Part shown: positions 21,240 through 33,159 of the stretch, in pieces
Position numbering within the stretch: the stretch's first letter is position 1
Layout: each line of letters starts with the position of its first letter
Source of the DNA: Macrolepiota albuminosa
Taxonomy: Eukaryota > Basidiomycota > Agaricomycetes > Agaricales > Agaricaceae
Reading direction: 5' to 3'
Length of the DNA: 64,000 nt
NCBI GenBank assembly: GCA_027475525.1
Contig: JAMWFC010000092.1
Coordinates: 310,001-374,000, forward strand
Notes under the pieces: generated by a model
Database searches by the model: none
The model's input: the letters and a program-made list of their open reading frames with translations, nothing else
What the model was told of the DNA's origin: nothing
Program-made: the position numbers and the translations under genes

Positions 21240-22578
21240 TGACGTGCAAGACACTAAGGTCTAGCACCCTACCCCATTGTATCCTGTTACTGATCGTCTT
21301 TTTCTTCTGGTGCGACTTTGTCATTGTTCACTAGTTTGGTCTCCTCTAGCTCTCAAAGTTTAGCAGTGTCAATGTCCAGCGCTGACAAAGATAGGGAAAT
21401 GTATTCATGTGCTAAGTAGGGAATGAGTCAGAACACTGCTACTGGTCGATGCAAAACTGAGCTGTCCAATTCACGAAGTACATAGGCTCCTCCCCTATTG
21501 CAGGAAACTACTATAAGCAGTCCTAGATACCGTGGTTGCATCTTTTTGTTGTGTGTTACCTTGATTTTTGAGTTCCTCATAAGGACCAGCACTCCTATTG
21601 TAAAGTTATAGTCCCTTATAGTGGCACTATGCTCACTTTTGAATTGTAGTGCTGCTTGTCAATGGGCCTGGAATACAGTCTTGTGTAAGTGTTTGAGGTC
21701 CTCCATATGGCGCTGTAAATCTATCGCTCATCTAGCAACCATATCCATAGAAGCCAATAGTGAGTTTGGCAGGAGTTGCAAATAAGTCGCTTCTACTATG
21801 TCAGCCAGTAGCAGTGGATGGGTACTAGTCGCAGCATAGTAAGAGAAGCAGCCCATTCTTTTTTGTACAGTTACCCGTTCCGACCAAAAGACAGAGTAAG
21901 TTGCTTTGCTCCAGCAATTCTCGTTGCCATCAACCACCTTAAATAATGCCTGTCAAACATTGAAGTGTGGCCTTTCTACGATACCATTTGCTCATTTGTT
22001 GTACCCCGAGACTCTTATATGCTGTATATTGTACTTCTTTGCCAAATAAGCAAGCGCCTTAACTATAGACGCCCCATTGTCTGTAACAATCTCGTGTAGG
22101 GCCCCCTATCAGCAGATAACATCTTCAAATAGTCATTTAGCTATGGTGTCCATGTTTCCTCATTGCAACATGCAAAATTCCGGCCAGTGCACTAGAGAAC
22201 ATCTGCCTTGAATAATATACTTGTAGCGCCTAGACTTGGGCATATGCATATTGTCGACATATATTTTTCCAAATAAGGGCACCAGAGTCGCTACTGTAGG
22301 AGGAATAAGAACTTGACGAGTCTGTTGGACCTGGCAAAGATGACAAGTACGTATATACCATGCAATGTCAGTGCTAACTTGAGGCCACCAGAAGCACTCC
22401 AGTAGGTTAGACCTTGTTGCGTAGAGCCCTCGATGTCCCAAATTGTCATGCATTGCTCAGAGAATTCAGATATGGCTATCCTGCTTAATCACTAGCTTGT
22501 GCACGCCATCTCTATTTCACCGCCAAAGTTGGTCTTTGGTTAAGAAAAAGGTCGTTGCATATCGAATAAATATGGCAT
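21240..22578 (-). pseudogene. Gypsy C integrase and pol C-terminus
   Basis: Begins with IFIRYATTFFLTKDQLWR near 22560. The integrase zinc-binding HHCC domain follows: HDNLGHRGLYATR then RTCHLCQVQQTRQ (near 22450-22310), then PPTVATLVPLFGKIYVDNMHMP entering the catalytic core. Core and post-core remnants (VTDNGAS, IVERPHFNV, WSKATYSVFWSERVTVQKRMG) are interrupted by stops. The end (PRYLGLLIVVSCNRGGAYVLRELD near 21480) is the post-integrase domain seen in fungal Gypsy Pol. Confidence 0.8.
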
Positions 22579-23726
22579 TGATAGGCTTCTACTCGGACTG
22601 AGCGCATCAAGGGACATTATAGGCCAACCAACACTTGATGTACGGAGGATTCTAGCGACCAGTTGGGAATATAGAGCAGTCCTAGCTCTGGCAACCGACT
22701 ACAGGATTTAGACATTTATCCTAACCACTAGCTACCAAGCCTTCAGCACACTCCATTCACCTATCCCAAGGACGAAGGAAGCTCATAACATATAGCGCTA
22801 ACACGACGGTGGGAGAGGACTCTAACTAAACCCCGATCACTTCCAGAAGGAGCCAGCAGCAGGCGCTGCTAGCGCTAACACGACGGTGGGAGAGGACTCT
22901 AACTAAACCCCGATCACTTCCAGAAGGAGCCAGCAGCAGGCGCTGCCATTTGATGAGGCACTTCAATCAGAAGTCTAAAAGGATCAATGACGGTGGCACT
23001 GGATATACTTAAATCTGACATCTGGACCTGTCAGGAACTAATACAATGTGTAGCGCTGACACTAGCGCTCACGGCATCTGTCAAGGATTTTCTGACCATA
23101 CCCTGAAACAGCCTGGCCAATTGGAGTTAGAATAAAAGTGAGCAGACTCATGCAATTCTAAGCCAATATAGAGTCGCCGCTGGTCGCCGTGGGTCAGAAC
23201 GCTGTTGGTCGCCGTCATCCATGTGCAAAAGGTTGCCGTTGACAGGTTGCTGTTAGAGAAAACCACGAGGAGAGGCGCTAGGAGGTAGCGCTGCAGGTGG
23301 ACTTGTATCTGGACAAACACGGTAGTGCATAGTATATAAAATAGCTACTTTACATGTATATAACAACAAATCGTAACCTCTTGAGCACCCAGTTACACTT
23401 AGCGTTCAAATCGCGCTAGTATTGCCTGACTTTGTCACTAAGTTTGGCGCTAGCTTCGTCTATCTCGTCTTTGTTGTTTACGGTGCCACCTATGGGCACG
23501 CTACGCTGCGCTATTTGTTTTATTCTCTATTACTTCTCCTAAACTACGACACTTACCACTTGCTAGGTAGCACCCAAGGCGCTATCATCTAGTGCATCAC
23601 CCTATCACCTCTGCTCGAGCACACCGGGACCCTGCCAGGACTCCTCACAAACCCGTACGCCAGGCGCTGGAGACAGCATTGTACTGCGTATACGTCCAGT
23701 GCACCCAACCACAGTTGGCGTCATCA
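22579..23726 (+). mobile_element. Solo LTR, opposite-orientation sibling of the Gypsy C LTR
   Basis: 1,148 bp starting TGATAGGCTTC and ending GCGTCATCA; homologous end to end with the reverse complement of 29251-30306. A TATA-like TATATAAAATA lies near 23332. Flanks are GCAT (22575-22578) and GCGT (23727-23730), a 4-bp duplication with one difference. It contains a 77-bp tandem duplication at 22793-22946. It separates the RNase H and integrase parts of Gypsy C. Confidence 0.78.
22793..22946. repeat. 77-bp exact tandem duplication inside the LTR
   Basis: Copies 22793-22869 and 22870-22946 are identical. The sibling LTR at 29251-30306 has the corresponding segment once. Confidence 0.97.
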
Positions 23727-24405
23727 GCGTATTCCAAACAGTAAGGTTTTGAGGTCATTGCAAATCCTTTAGCCATTTCCTAACTTGGTCCACTCACTGA
23801 TCTTCTGCCTTCACTTTAGCGCTTCACGGTACTGCCAAATATGGTAGCTTTTGGCTGTCTTCTCGCAAGGATCTGGGTTCCTTGACTATTTTTAGATCAT
23901 TAGATGGCTTAGCGATGTTATAAATACTGGCCATGTAAAAAGTTGATGGTGCCTCATATGGTTTAGGCTAATATGGCACCAAAGGGTGTAACCAGGTGGA
24001 GACTGGTTGATCTTCACAAAGCAAGGGTATAGGTAGCTAAATGATATGGACAAACCCATGTAGTTGATCTATCTAGTCATCAAATGCTTCATTGTTGCTT
24101 TCGTTTAGTGCCTTATCCTCTGGCTGTTGTGGGCATCGAGATAAGCCATCTGGCCCATGGAACATGCTTTTCATATGAACTAACTCAAAGTGAAACATTA
24201 GTATAGCTACAACCCATTGGTTCATGCTAGCTGAGGGTTGGATGTCTGGATTCTGCAACATTCCTTTAATGTAACATGCATTGACCTCGACAATCAGATT
24301 CTGGACCCCTATAAGGTACATGCATAATGCTTAAAACACCTGAAACAAGCTATATAATTCTAGCTTGGACTGGCTGTAGCATGATTCTCTGTCGTTAAGA
24401 GTAAT
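23727..24405 (-). pseudogene. Gypsy C RNase H (3' part) and linker
   Basis: Reads MYLIGVQNLIVEVNACYIKG, MLQNPDIQPSASMNQWVVAI and FHGPDGLSRCPQQPED, the typical C-terminal half of a fungal Gypsy RNase H domain. A linker toward integrase follows (EDSQKLPYLAV-like remnants near 23850) and ends at the solo LTR at 23726. The 5' half of RNase H lies beyond LTR E. Confidence 0.78.
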
Positions 24406-25283
24406 TGTCATGAACCACACCTATGCCACCCTGACTTCCCAGTAATTCTTGCCTGAAACCCCTCCTTCAAAACCCACTCACCCCCCTACCCAGCACATCC
24501 CTGGAACACACCGGGCCAAGACTGACTAGATCCGATGCCACCCCGACTAAGGCCAGTCTGGCAGAGCCCGATGCCCAGCCCCCCAGTAAGACCTGAAGCC
24601 CCGCTAACATGCCATGTGCCCCAGACGCCATCTCAAACCTTGATCGATCAAGCCTGGAGGCCGCCCCCACTTAACACCGCACTCCCAGCACCACTCCCAA
24701 GCCCGGGCAATATACCGCAACCTATCTACACCCCCAGAGCCACATGGCTGCAGAGGACTGACACCTGGACAATACACTGCACAGGATGCATCACATGGAG
24801 GGGGGCACGGACCTTGCCCAGAGGACCCGGAGCTCACCTGGCACCCAGTATTTAACCCGCAGTTTGTAGTACATTACAGTAGTCTTGATATTGCTATAAC
24901 TCTTGTCTCTACACTTGTTTGTCTACCTACTTGCTGAATCTACTTGTTTTTCTTCAACTCAGTCTCCCGGTCTTAAGTCTCACTTTTTCTTCTCTTCTGT
25001 CTCCCAGCCTTAGTCTCAGTTTCCCGGTCTCAGATTGTCCTCAATCCCCTCCCTCAGTATCTCTCTGCCTCCTGGCTCTGCCTCCACCTCGTCATGTCTC
25101 AGACTCACCCCAGGACTCCACCGCTACCTGCCCTACCTCCAGCTCTCTCTGAAGTACCATTAAAACCCTGCCAGCTGCCCCTGGAGCGCACTCTCAGCTC
25201 CCTGGAGTCATCCGCAGACATTGAGTCTGCCTAGTAAGGACCCGCTCACCGTTGGAAGCCCCTGTCATCAGCAGAACCTGACA
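24406..25283 (+). mobile_element. Solo LTR E with perfect GTAAT target duplication
   Basis: 878 bp with TGTCATGAACC at the start and CAGAACCTGACA at the end, flanked by GTAAT on both sides (24401-24405 and 25284-25288). CT-rich, with a TATTTAA motif near 24850 that could serve as a TATA box for plus-strand transcription. Removing it and one GTAAT rejoins the Gypsy C RNase H frame (FGSITLNDRESCYSQSKLEL). Confidence 0.9.
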
Positions 25284-26346
25284 GTAATCGACCCAAAGCA
25301 GTTGTAGCGCCTAATCTTGTGATTTGTGCTATCACATTAACACAGGAAGAAGCCAACTGCAATGTATGAAGTGTCGATGGCAAGTATGACAGGATCAGCA
25401 GTAGTATAGTCAATGGGCACCAAGTGCTTTGCTTCCTGTAGCGCCTTGACTAAATCCTTTTGGGCATTAATTTGATCGGGTCTGAACTCAAAGGGTACTC
25501 CTGAGCAGGTTAAGCGATTGAGAGCATGTGCTCAATGCGCAAAATGATGAATGAACATGCAAAGGATGCCTACTGTGCCTAGAAATACACAAATTTCCGA
25601 AAGATTATGGCAGACTCCCCACTTCTCAAGCAGCGCTAATCAGCTTTCTTTAGGGATCCTGCCATCTGGCATGCAAATGTGGCCTAAAATTTTAAATTAA
25701 GAACTAACTTGTGGCCTGAAATGTGTTGTAAAACCCCATTGACCAATTGAAAGAAGTCCCATAGCACCATACAAATTTTAGGGTTCTCTGGATGGACTTC
25801 AAGTTCGCCATTTATTAGGCACCCATCTTTTGGTCTCTTAACACCTACATTGTTGATAAAACTGAGCACGTGGTGTGGTATTTCTGGCTGTAAAGTAAAT
25901 GTAATGTCATCATAGAATATAGGCACTGAGTTGGTCCATCCCATGGGGAGCGTTACTAGCTGTAGCGCCCCAAATGGTGTTTGAAACATCATTAAGTCTC
26001 TGGAGGAAGGATGAATTAAGCGCTCATTATAGCCCACATACAAATCCAGGGTAGTGCCACAGATGTGGCCTGCAAAGGACTCAGTGATGTGATCAGGAAA
26101 AGGTGGTACCCCTGAATAGTGAATCATGACTTTGTTTAATGGCTCTAAACTGTGAACTATATGTAGCTTCCCATTTTTCTTGAGGATGCAAAACCATCGC
26201 AAGCAGTAAGCCGAATTAGAAGGCTCATATATGCCTGCCGCTATCTTAGAACAAATAATCTGGCATACTTTGGCTTCTATTCCAGGTGCACTTTGGGGTA
26301 CTATTGTTAGCAAATGCATTATATATAGAATTTTGGTTTCTGGCAA
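25284..26346 (-). pseudogene. Gypsy C reverse transcriptase and RNase H start
   Basis: 25684-26346 holds the RT fingers and palm: AAGIYEPSNSAYCLRWFCILKK, LHIVHSLEPLNKVMIHYSGV, GTTLDLYVGYNERLIHPSSRD (the first catalytic Asp region), FQTPFGALQLVTLPMGWTNS. The YxDD box is degenerate (FINNVGVK), so the enzyme would be dead. 25284-25680 continues into connection and RNase H in broken frames. Confidence 0.8.
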
Positions 26347-26580
26347 AACCGGATATCAAAGGTTCTTTAACGTCAGGAGTAAAAACAAAGTAAGTGTTTG
26401 TTGAAAGATTTTCAGTAATATCCGAAGCTGTGAGGTATAGGTATGATAAAGCTTTGCTAGTAAGCGATGAAGAAGAGTCCAAAATTTTGGAGGCTAAAAG
26501 GGTATGTGATATATGAGTTACTCGCCCAGTTCGATGATTATAGTTTAAAATAAGTGCTCCATCTCCATGATCCTCATCAT

Positions 26581-27198
26581 TCATCTCCTTGATGGCGCCA
26601 GAAAACACTCGCAGGGATCATCACTAACATAAGGTTGTTTTCTTGGTCCAGGCTTTTGGAATTTCCCCCGTGGAAATGTTGGGACTGTTCTTCTGACTCC
26701 TGAATTAGGGTCGCTAATAGTTAGCATTATTTCATCTTCAGACGTTGTCTTGACTACTGATTGAGATAGCACGTCGAAGGGCCTTCCTAATAGTAAGTCA
26801 TACGTGGGTGACTTGAGAATGTAAATTTGCAGGTAAGATGTAAGGTTGCCAATAGCACATGGAACATTTCGGGCTATTCCCAAAGATCAATTGATAGTGC
26901 TGTTAGTGCTTTGCATATTAAGAATAATTGTTGGGTTGTAAATGATGCCAAGTTTGTTAGCAATGTCAGCAGCCATAGAAATGATCTGAGATCCACTATC
27001 CACAATAGACTCAATTTCACTTTTTCCATCCACAGTCAGCATGATCAAATGAATAGCATGAGAGTCCTGAGCTATAGTCAGGATGACAGGATCATCGCTA
27101 GATCTTAGCAACTTAAGGTAGGTTTCAACCGGGTTAATGGACATAGCTTCCTTAGGTGGTGTGGCCTCCTCTTTGGTCTCCAGGGCTACAGTTTCCAT
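26581..27198 (-). pseudogene. Gypsy C aspartic protease region
   Basis: Two adjacent frames: 27198-26887 with the retropepsin active site ESIVDSGSQIISMA and LNMQSTNSTIN, and 26883-26581 with the second half ARNVPCAIGNLTSYLQIYIL and YDLLLGRPFDVL. The frame break between them is near 26885. The order is as in fungal Gypsy polyproteins: protease just before the RT linker at 26246-26608. Confidence 0.8.
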
Positions 27199-27264
27199 GA
27201 TATATGTGAACCTGGGTAGTGCATTGTTGCATTTGTCCAGTGTTGTTACGTTGTTAGCTACGTT

Positions 27265-28746
27265 TCATTGAGGAGTAACCACAATACACATCTGATTCCT
27301 AATGTCTGGCACCACACTGCATAACTCTCCTACCAATAGTGTAACCTGACTCTGCATAATGCAATCAAAAACTACCTTCGACTTTTCTAAGTTGTATATA
27401 GGTGCCGTTGGTCGATAGCCATCCATTGGTTTGTCTGGTGTCCCAAAGTTGCAATTAAGGGGTGGGGCGTAGTTGCCTCCAAGGCCAGCATAAGGATGCA
27501 GTGGTGGCTCCATAATGGCAGGCAACTTGGTTGCTTCTGATATGTCTTTATTAGCACTAGTAGTCAAAGTTTTTGCTGGGGGAGAGTCTGTGGTGGCGCC
27601 TGAGGGTCTATAGTCCTTTAAAGGCTGCTTGCCCTTTCTGATCTCTACCCCATCAAAGACCTGATTCTTTAGTAACTTCAATTCCTTTTCCAGCGTCTCA
27701 ATTCTCTCTTCTTGTGACAACGTAGGTCAGTTGCTGACAGTGTTAAGCTGGAGTATCTTGTGAATTAGCACTTGTTGGGGAGTCGCTTCTGCTTCTGTTG
27801 TTACTGCACTATTTAGGTTACTGGTTGCTAGATTCCTCAGGTTTCAATGATGCCACTAGTCAATGCACCACTGGAAAGTCTTATGCTTAGGGTAAAGGGG
27901 AATGTTAGCGCCCGAAGATAAGACTAGTTTACCATCCATTCCACGGCAGGCTTTCTCCTGTTGCAGATACTGTTCAAGGATAGTGCATTAACCCCTGGTC
28001 ATGGTATGTCCTGCCTTGCTACAGAAATGGCAAAGTCCTGTCTGTACATTGTTCCTAGGCACTGAGAGACTAGTCAAAATTAAGGTTTCAAGTTTATTCA
28101 TGACATTAGCAACAGTGTTGTTAACGGTGTTTTCCAAATCCTCTTTCTTGACAAACCCATGGTGGTCATTGGCAATGCTAGGTCCTGGCGACTCCAATTT
28201 GAGTGCCATCCCTCTATGGTCCAAGCCAGGTTGCTGCAAAGGTATCCCCATGTCCATGCTCTTTAATACCCACTTTCCTGCCTCAAAGACCTTTTCTATA
28301 TTGTATGGTTTCTTGGAGTGATGGTTGTGCATAATAATCTCCAAGTGCCATGCAATCTTAGTCCATAGCAAGGTTGGGAACCCTTGTTGAAACAAACGGT
28401 GCTCCTCATTTCCATATAACTTTCCATTCTGGACAAGCCATCTCACTATCTGCTGAATATCGCAATAATAAGTTGATAACATGCTGAGTGTATAGATTCC
28501 CACTGCAAAGGTGTCTTATACTAACTTCTGGATTTCCATTACCATATAACATGTAGCTTCCTCAGTGCCAGGATATAAATGAATAATAGCCTTCTTCCAT
28601 TTATTATAGGTAAAAGGCCTTGGTACCGTGTCATTTGTAAGTTCTTGGAACTCCTTTGAACCTGTACATGATTTGGCTGTATCATATGAGACATATCTGG
28701 GGGCATATTCTTTCATCTGTGTATCTCTGTCACATGGCAGTTGCAT
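27265..28746 (-). pseudogene. Gypsy C Gag
   Basis: Three frame blocks. 28746-28516 has YVSYDTAKSCTGSKEFQEL and PFTYNKWKKAIIHLYPG, matching Gag of this lineage. 28503-27988 carries TLSMLSTYYCDIQQIVRWL and a likely knuckle remnant (LCHFCSKAGHTMTRG, a C..C...GH pattern with the last Cys lost). 27720-27265 is a linker with LETLEKELKLLKNQVFDG-type coiled-coil sequence near its start. Stops separate the blocks. Confidence 0.7.
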
Positions 28747-29236
28747 AGCAAATACTCCAACTCCTTGAAATACTGCGTCAGTTCACAGGGCTTTGTTTCA
28801 TCTCATTTTGGCGACAAGAAGTGGTTTTGGGGTGGCATGTGCTGGTTATTTGGCTGCTCCATACTGGCAGGTGTGTGTGTCAAAGTAGGAAGTGTGGTGG
28901 TGCTTGTGTTACTTAGCGTCGATGTAGTAGGTACGGGCTTGGTTAGCTCTAAGTCACTATGTTCTGGCAACAATAACCTAGATAGTTCTTCTAAAGGAGT
29001 AAGCGGTGTATGGTTTTCACCTGCTAAATACTCACAAGGTTGGGAAAAAGGGAAAAAGCTTTCGGCTAGGCTGTCTGAGGCGGCCTCAAGCTCTTGGTCT
29101 AAAGTCTATCTTGGTAGCGTGCCTGGTAAGTGTGATGAGTCAGTGGTGCTTGGTTCAAAAGCGCTCTCCAACAGGAGGTGGTGCTGTTGCTGGGCTCGAG
29201 TTTCTGGCAGAATTCTGTCTCAATAGAACTCCTTGT

Positions 29237-29247
29237 GGTGGGCTCCA
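29237..29247 (-). promoter_or_regulatory. Putative tRNA primer-binding site of Gypsy C
   Basis: Three bases after the CA end of the minus-oriented LTR the strand reads TGGAGCCCACC. A start with TGG close to the LTR is the expected complement of a tRNA 3' CCA end. The priming tRNA was not identified. Confidence 0.55.
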
Positions 29248-29250
29248 AAA

Positions 29251-30306
29251 TGATGACACCAACTGTAGTTGGGTGTGCTGGATGTATACACAGTACAACG
29301 CCATCTCCAGCGCTTGGCATGCATAGTTATGAGGAGTCCTGACAGGGTCCCGGTGTGCTCAAGCAGAGGTAATAGAACGATGCGCTAGATGATAGCACCT
29401 TGGGTGCTATCTAGCAGACGGTAAGTGTTGTAGTTTACACAAAGATGTGGAAGAAAAGACAAGTAGCACAGCATAATGTGCCCATAGGTGGCACCATAAA
29501 TGATGAAGACAAGATAGACAAGACTAGCACCCGACTCAGTGATGAAGTCAGAGAAGGCTAGCACAATTTGAACGCTAAGTATAACTGTGTGCTCAAGAGG
29601 TTACGGTTTGTTGTTATATAGCTATCTTCTATACTATGCACTACTATATTTTTAAAATAAGTCTATTTGTGGCGCTACCAATTAGCACCTCTCCTCATGG
29701 TTGTAGATAATGGTGACTTGTCAACGGCAACTAGCACACATAGGGCAACGGCGACCAATGGCATTATAGCCCATTGGCCATGGCAACTCCAAACTAACTT
29801 AAACTTTGTATGAGTCTGCTCACTTTTTAGTGTAATTCCGATTGGCCAGGCCTTTGCAGGGTATGGTTAGAAAATCCTCGACAGACGCCATGAGTTCTAT
29901 TGTTGGCGCTAAACCTGGTATCAATTCTTGATGGATAAAATGTTGGGCTAGAGTATATCCTGTTCTATCGCTGCTGATTCTTTAGACTTCTGATTGAAGT
30001 GCCTTGTCCAATGGCAGCGCCTAATGCTAACCTCTTTATGGAACTGATCAGGGTTTGGTCAAAGTTTTGTCCCTGCCATTGTGCTAGTGCCCTGAGTCCT
30101 TAGTCTTCTAATCTTCCAAGGTCAATAAGTGGTATATGCCGAAGGCTTAGTAGTGGTGGTTTAGACTGATAAACAGTGCCTATAATTGAGCGCTAAGGTC
30201 TGTGGTGTCCTGTGTCTGAGAGAATTGCTAGGGCCTCAAGTATGGCCTGTGTTTGTAGGCCTGTAGTGTGCTCCTTGATGCACTTAGTCTGAGTAGAAGC
30301 TTATTA
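29251..30306 (-). mobile_element. 5' LTR of Gypsy C
   Basis: 1,056 bp; on the minus strand it runs from TAATAAGCTTCTAC (TG mutated to TA) to GGTGTCATCA, collinear with the solo LTR at 22579-23726. A GTATAGAAGATAG remnant occupies the TATA position. It abuts an R repeat at 30307. Confidence 0.8.
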
Positions 30307-31520
30307 CCGCTGGCATGCTAGCAGACAGTGGATACTCATGCACCCTCTTCTGCTCTTCCCCTTCTTTCTCTCCAGTGCCATCCTCTCCACTCCCCATACT
30401 ACCTCACATGCCACCCCCATCCACCACATGCACCCTGCTTCCTTCCTCCCCCCTAATCTGACGTCCAACGTCTGCTATGTCTGCTGGCATGCCAGCAGAC
30501 ACCTATGCTCCTTCCTTTTCCCCTTTCCTCTCTTTCTCCCCACCTTTATCTCTTTTCTGCCACCTCCTACACTCTCTGAGATGCCACCCCATGCAGTGGA
30601 TACCTATACACCCTCTTTCCTTCTCTTCTGCCCTGATGCTGGACAATGCCAGACAATGCTGGAGGTTGCCAATGGATTCCCATGAATGTCAACAGATACC
30701 AGCAGATATTTAGTAAATGCCAATGGATGTACAATGGATACCAGCTGATGGCAAATGATGCCAATGCCTCTTTCAAGCCACAAAAACTCTTTTGGGGGGT
30801 ATGCCACTCCCCTTGTACCTCTAAATATCCGTACAGAGACCTGTGAAGACATACGTAAGCAGCCATTCACTGTGTTATCTGATCTTTGATTCTATCTGTT
30901 AGTAGCAGACCTGTGGTGCAACAGTTAAATCATCAGTATGTTCTATTGCTGGGGGTTTGATTCCTCCCCACAGGCATGGGCCAAGAAGTCAAGTAACTTT
31001 TTTTTTTGGTCTAACCAGCCCCTGTAGGCCTGCATAGGTTTGAATGGGTCGACGTAGGTCTGTGTGGATGTCTGCTGATGGCTTGCATAGGCCTGCAGGG
31101 CCCTTTCATGAATGTATGCTGGTGTCAGAGATGGGAAAAGAAAGGAAGAGGAGGCATGCAGCCTCGAGTTATTGTGGGGAGAAAGAGAGAGAGGAGGAAA
31201 GTAGAGAACCTTGAGGAGGGTTTACTCATGCTATGATGTCTGCTAATAAAGGAGGTTTTCACTTGTGGGCTGATGCTCGCTGGTGGCTGCTGATGCACAT
31301 TAATGTCTGCTAGTGTCTGCTGGCATCTGCTGGGCCTGCCTTTTATCGATTCACTGGACTATGTCATACAGCATATTGTAACATGTCTGTGATTCTGTAT
31401 TTTATGGCACTATAGGAACTGCTCTGCTATAGTGTAGTGGATTTCGCTGGACATATATGGTACAGCACAAAGCAAGCTCCTGTATAACATATAATATGTA
31501 CCACTGTGATATCTCTATGT
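30307..31520 (+). repeat. R interspersed repeat (copy 1)
   Basis: Same sequence family as 36009-37365 and 40711-42016 (both inverted). It is rich in TCTGCTGGCAT-type short repeats, then has a tRNA-like core at 30910-30974 with a T-run after it, then a conserved tail ending near the motif GCACAAAGCAAGCTCCTGT. No transposase or RT is encoded, so it is a non-autonomous element. Confidence 0.7.
30910..30974 (+). ncRNA. tRNA-like core of the R repeat
   Basis: CCTGTGG at the 5' end can pair with CACAGG at the 3' end. An A-box-like TGTGGTGCAACAG and a B-box-like GGGTTTGATTCC have tRNA spacing, and a T-run follows near 31000. It is a pol III-type promoter candidate rather than a working tRNA, since the anticodon arm is poor. 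Confidence 0.5.
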
Positions 31521-32774
31521 TATATGAAGCCTATCTCACACAGACTGAGAACAGTTGCAATAATAAGTCAAATAATAAAGTGTATCTTAAAAGTAAATAA
31601 AAGAATCATGAGTAAAAAACAAACATAGCTCAGTTTCAGAAACAAAGATTTCTCAATACCTATCCAGATCTTTTTGTGGAAATGCATCTACAACATATAC
31701 AAAGTTGGATCATACTAAACATCTCCTCAAACAAGATGTATACTCTATTCTAGAAAGCATGTTAATTGTTAGAAAAAAAATGGTAAAATATCACCAGATC
31801 TCACAAGACTACACAGAATCCTAGTTGTAGAAGCAGTATATGTAATATGGATCCTGAGATGCAACAAAATGATTCAACAGAATGATGTTTCCCACTCTGC
31901 CATCAAAGTTGCAAATAGATGAATTATAGCAATATCAAAAAGAATGGATATTGATTTTAAGCTAGCAAATGGAAGATGGGAAAAAAATTGCTTCTTTTAA
32001 AACTGATGATGAAAATATAGTAGACAATAGAAATAGTCAAGGCAAACATAACAATGAGCAGAGTTTTAGTGGATAATAGGCCTGAAATAGAGGATAGAAT
32101 AAGCTAAGATCTTTTCTAGGCCTATAGCCCCACACATATGCATAAAAGCATTTTCTTGCAGAGAAAGTAAATCTAAACAACAAGCTGGCTGAGTTGTTGG
32201 AACCTAGTTTAAATTCCAAATGTGCAGCACAGCATATGTGAAAGAAATGCCTAGAGCATTGCTTTTCACACTATTAATGCCACTTCAAAAAAAAAAAAGT
32301 TGTGTTAGAAAAATGCTGATAACTAGATCAGACAGAATTAGCCATGATCAGCTTACTTTAGACAAATTCAATTTTCATGGCTAATCAGACAAGCACTGGC
32401 ACAGCAAGTGCCAGTCTGATATGATGCAAGGCATAATCAGCCAGGGACCTGATTCAGCCTAAGCAACAACAAGAAAGATCTTGGATTATCAAGTCTGGGC
32501 TAAACATATGAAAAAATCAGAAAAAATAGTATTTCTTTTCTGTTTTTTTTTTCTTGTATTTACTTAATCTGATTCATTTATTCAAGCTGTAAATAAATAG
32601 TTTAATTAATTAGCTGACAGAACAAGAATTTGAACTACTGACCTTCAGATTATAACTATTGATTATACTAGAGATAAAGAATATGTATTAATATCATTAG
32701 ACTATACTACCATTTTATATCTAAGAAAAGCAACTCTATTGATGAGATAATAATTCAATCAGCCCTCCTCATAT
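31521..32774. other. AT-rich spacer between two inverted R copies, no gene seen
   Basis: About 1.25 kb, AT-rich with poly-A/T runs; only short chance ORFs. It is flanked by the same end of R in opposite orientations. Confidence 0.5.
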
Positions 32775-33159
32775 TAGAGTAGGGCATCACAATAATCCAT
32801 GTCATATGTTGTACAGGAGCTTGCTTTGTGCTGTACTACAGTTGCGGACAGCCAAACACGACAATAATAAACAACATATTTTGGAAGGCTCAGTTCTCAT
32901 TGAATTCTGTGTTTTATCATAGAAACATACTATTTGAGGTCTAAAGAGTTGATTTGCACGAGCCGATTTCTGAGAATCGTAGTTGTGAAATTTTCAACCC
33001 TCAAAATTTGGCGGTCCCCGCAAAAAAATCGGGAAAAATCTGCAAAAGTGCGGAATCGAAAGCTTTTGATCATCTGATCATGAATCCGTAAAAACATTAG
33101 GAAATTTCAGAGTGGTTTGCCTCACAAAAATTCGACAAAGTTAGACCTCACTTTCATCA

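Larger units (their letters stand above)
21240..30306 (-). mobile_element. Gypsy C: near-complete but nested and decayed Ty3/Gypsy element
   Basis: Minus-strand order from 30306: 5' LTR (29251-30306), primer site, gag, protease, RT, RNase H, integrase and a C-terminal pol domain to about 21240. No 3' LTR of its own was found. Two solo LTRs sit inside: LTR E (24406-25283) in RNase H and an opposite-orientation sibling LTR (22579-23726) between RNase H and integrase. Most frames carry stops or shifts, so it is inactive. The protein motifs are those of a lineage distinct from Gypsy A. Confidence 0.88.

Noticed and set aside
24535..24855. Open frames on both strands in the Pro-rich stretch
   Set aside because: They lie inside solo LTR E (24406-25283), whose GC/CT-rich composition leaves frames open by chance.
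28741..29226. 161-codon plus-strand ORF rich in Val, Gly and Ser
   Set aside because: It is antisense to the 5' end of Gypsy C Gag and to the region next to its LTR; no domain and no neighbour support.
30338..30713. Ser/Pro/Leu-rich ORFs in the R repeat (also at 41654-42037)
   Set aside because: They arise from CT-rich short repeats (TGCTGGCAT, CTCTTCTGCC) and are not conserved in frame between R copies.
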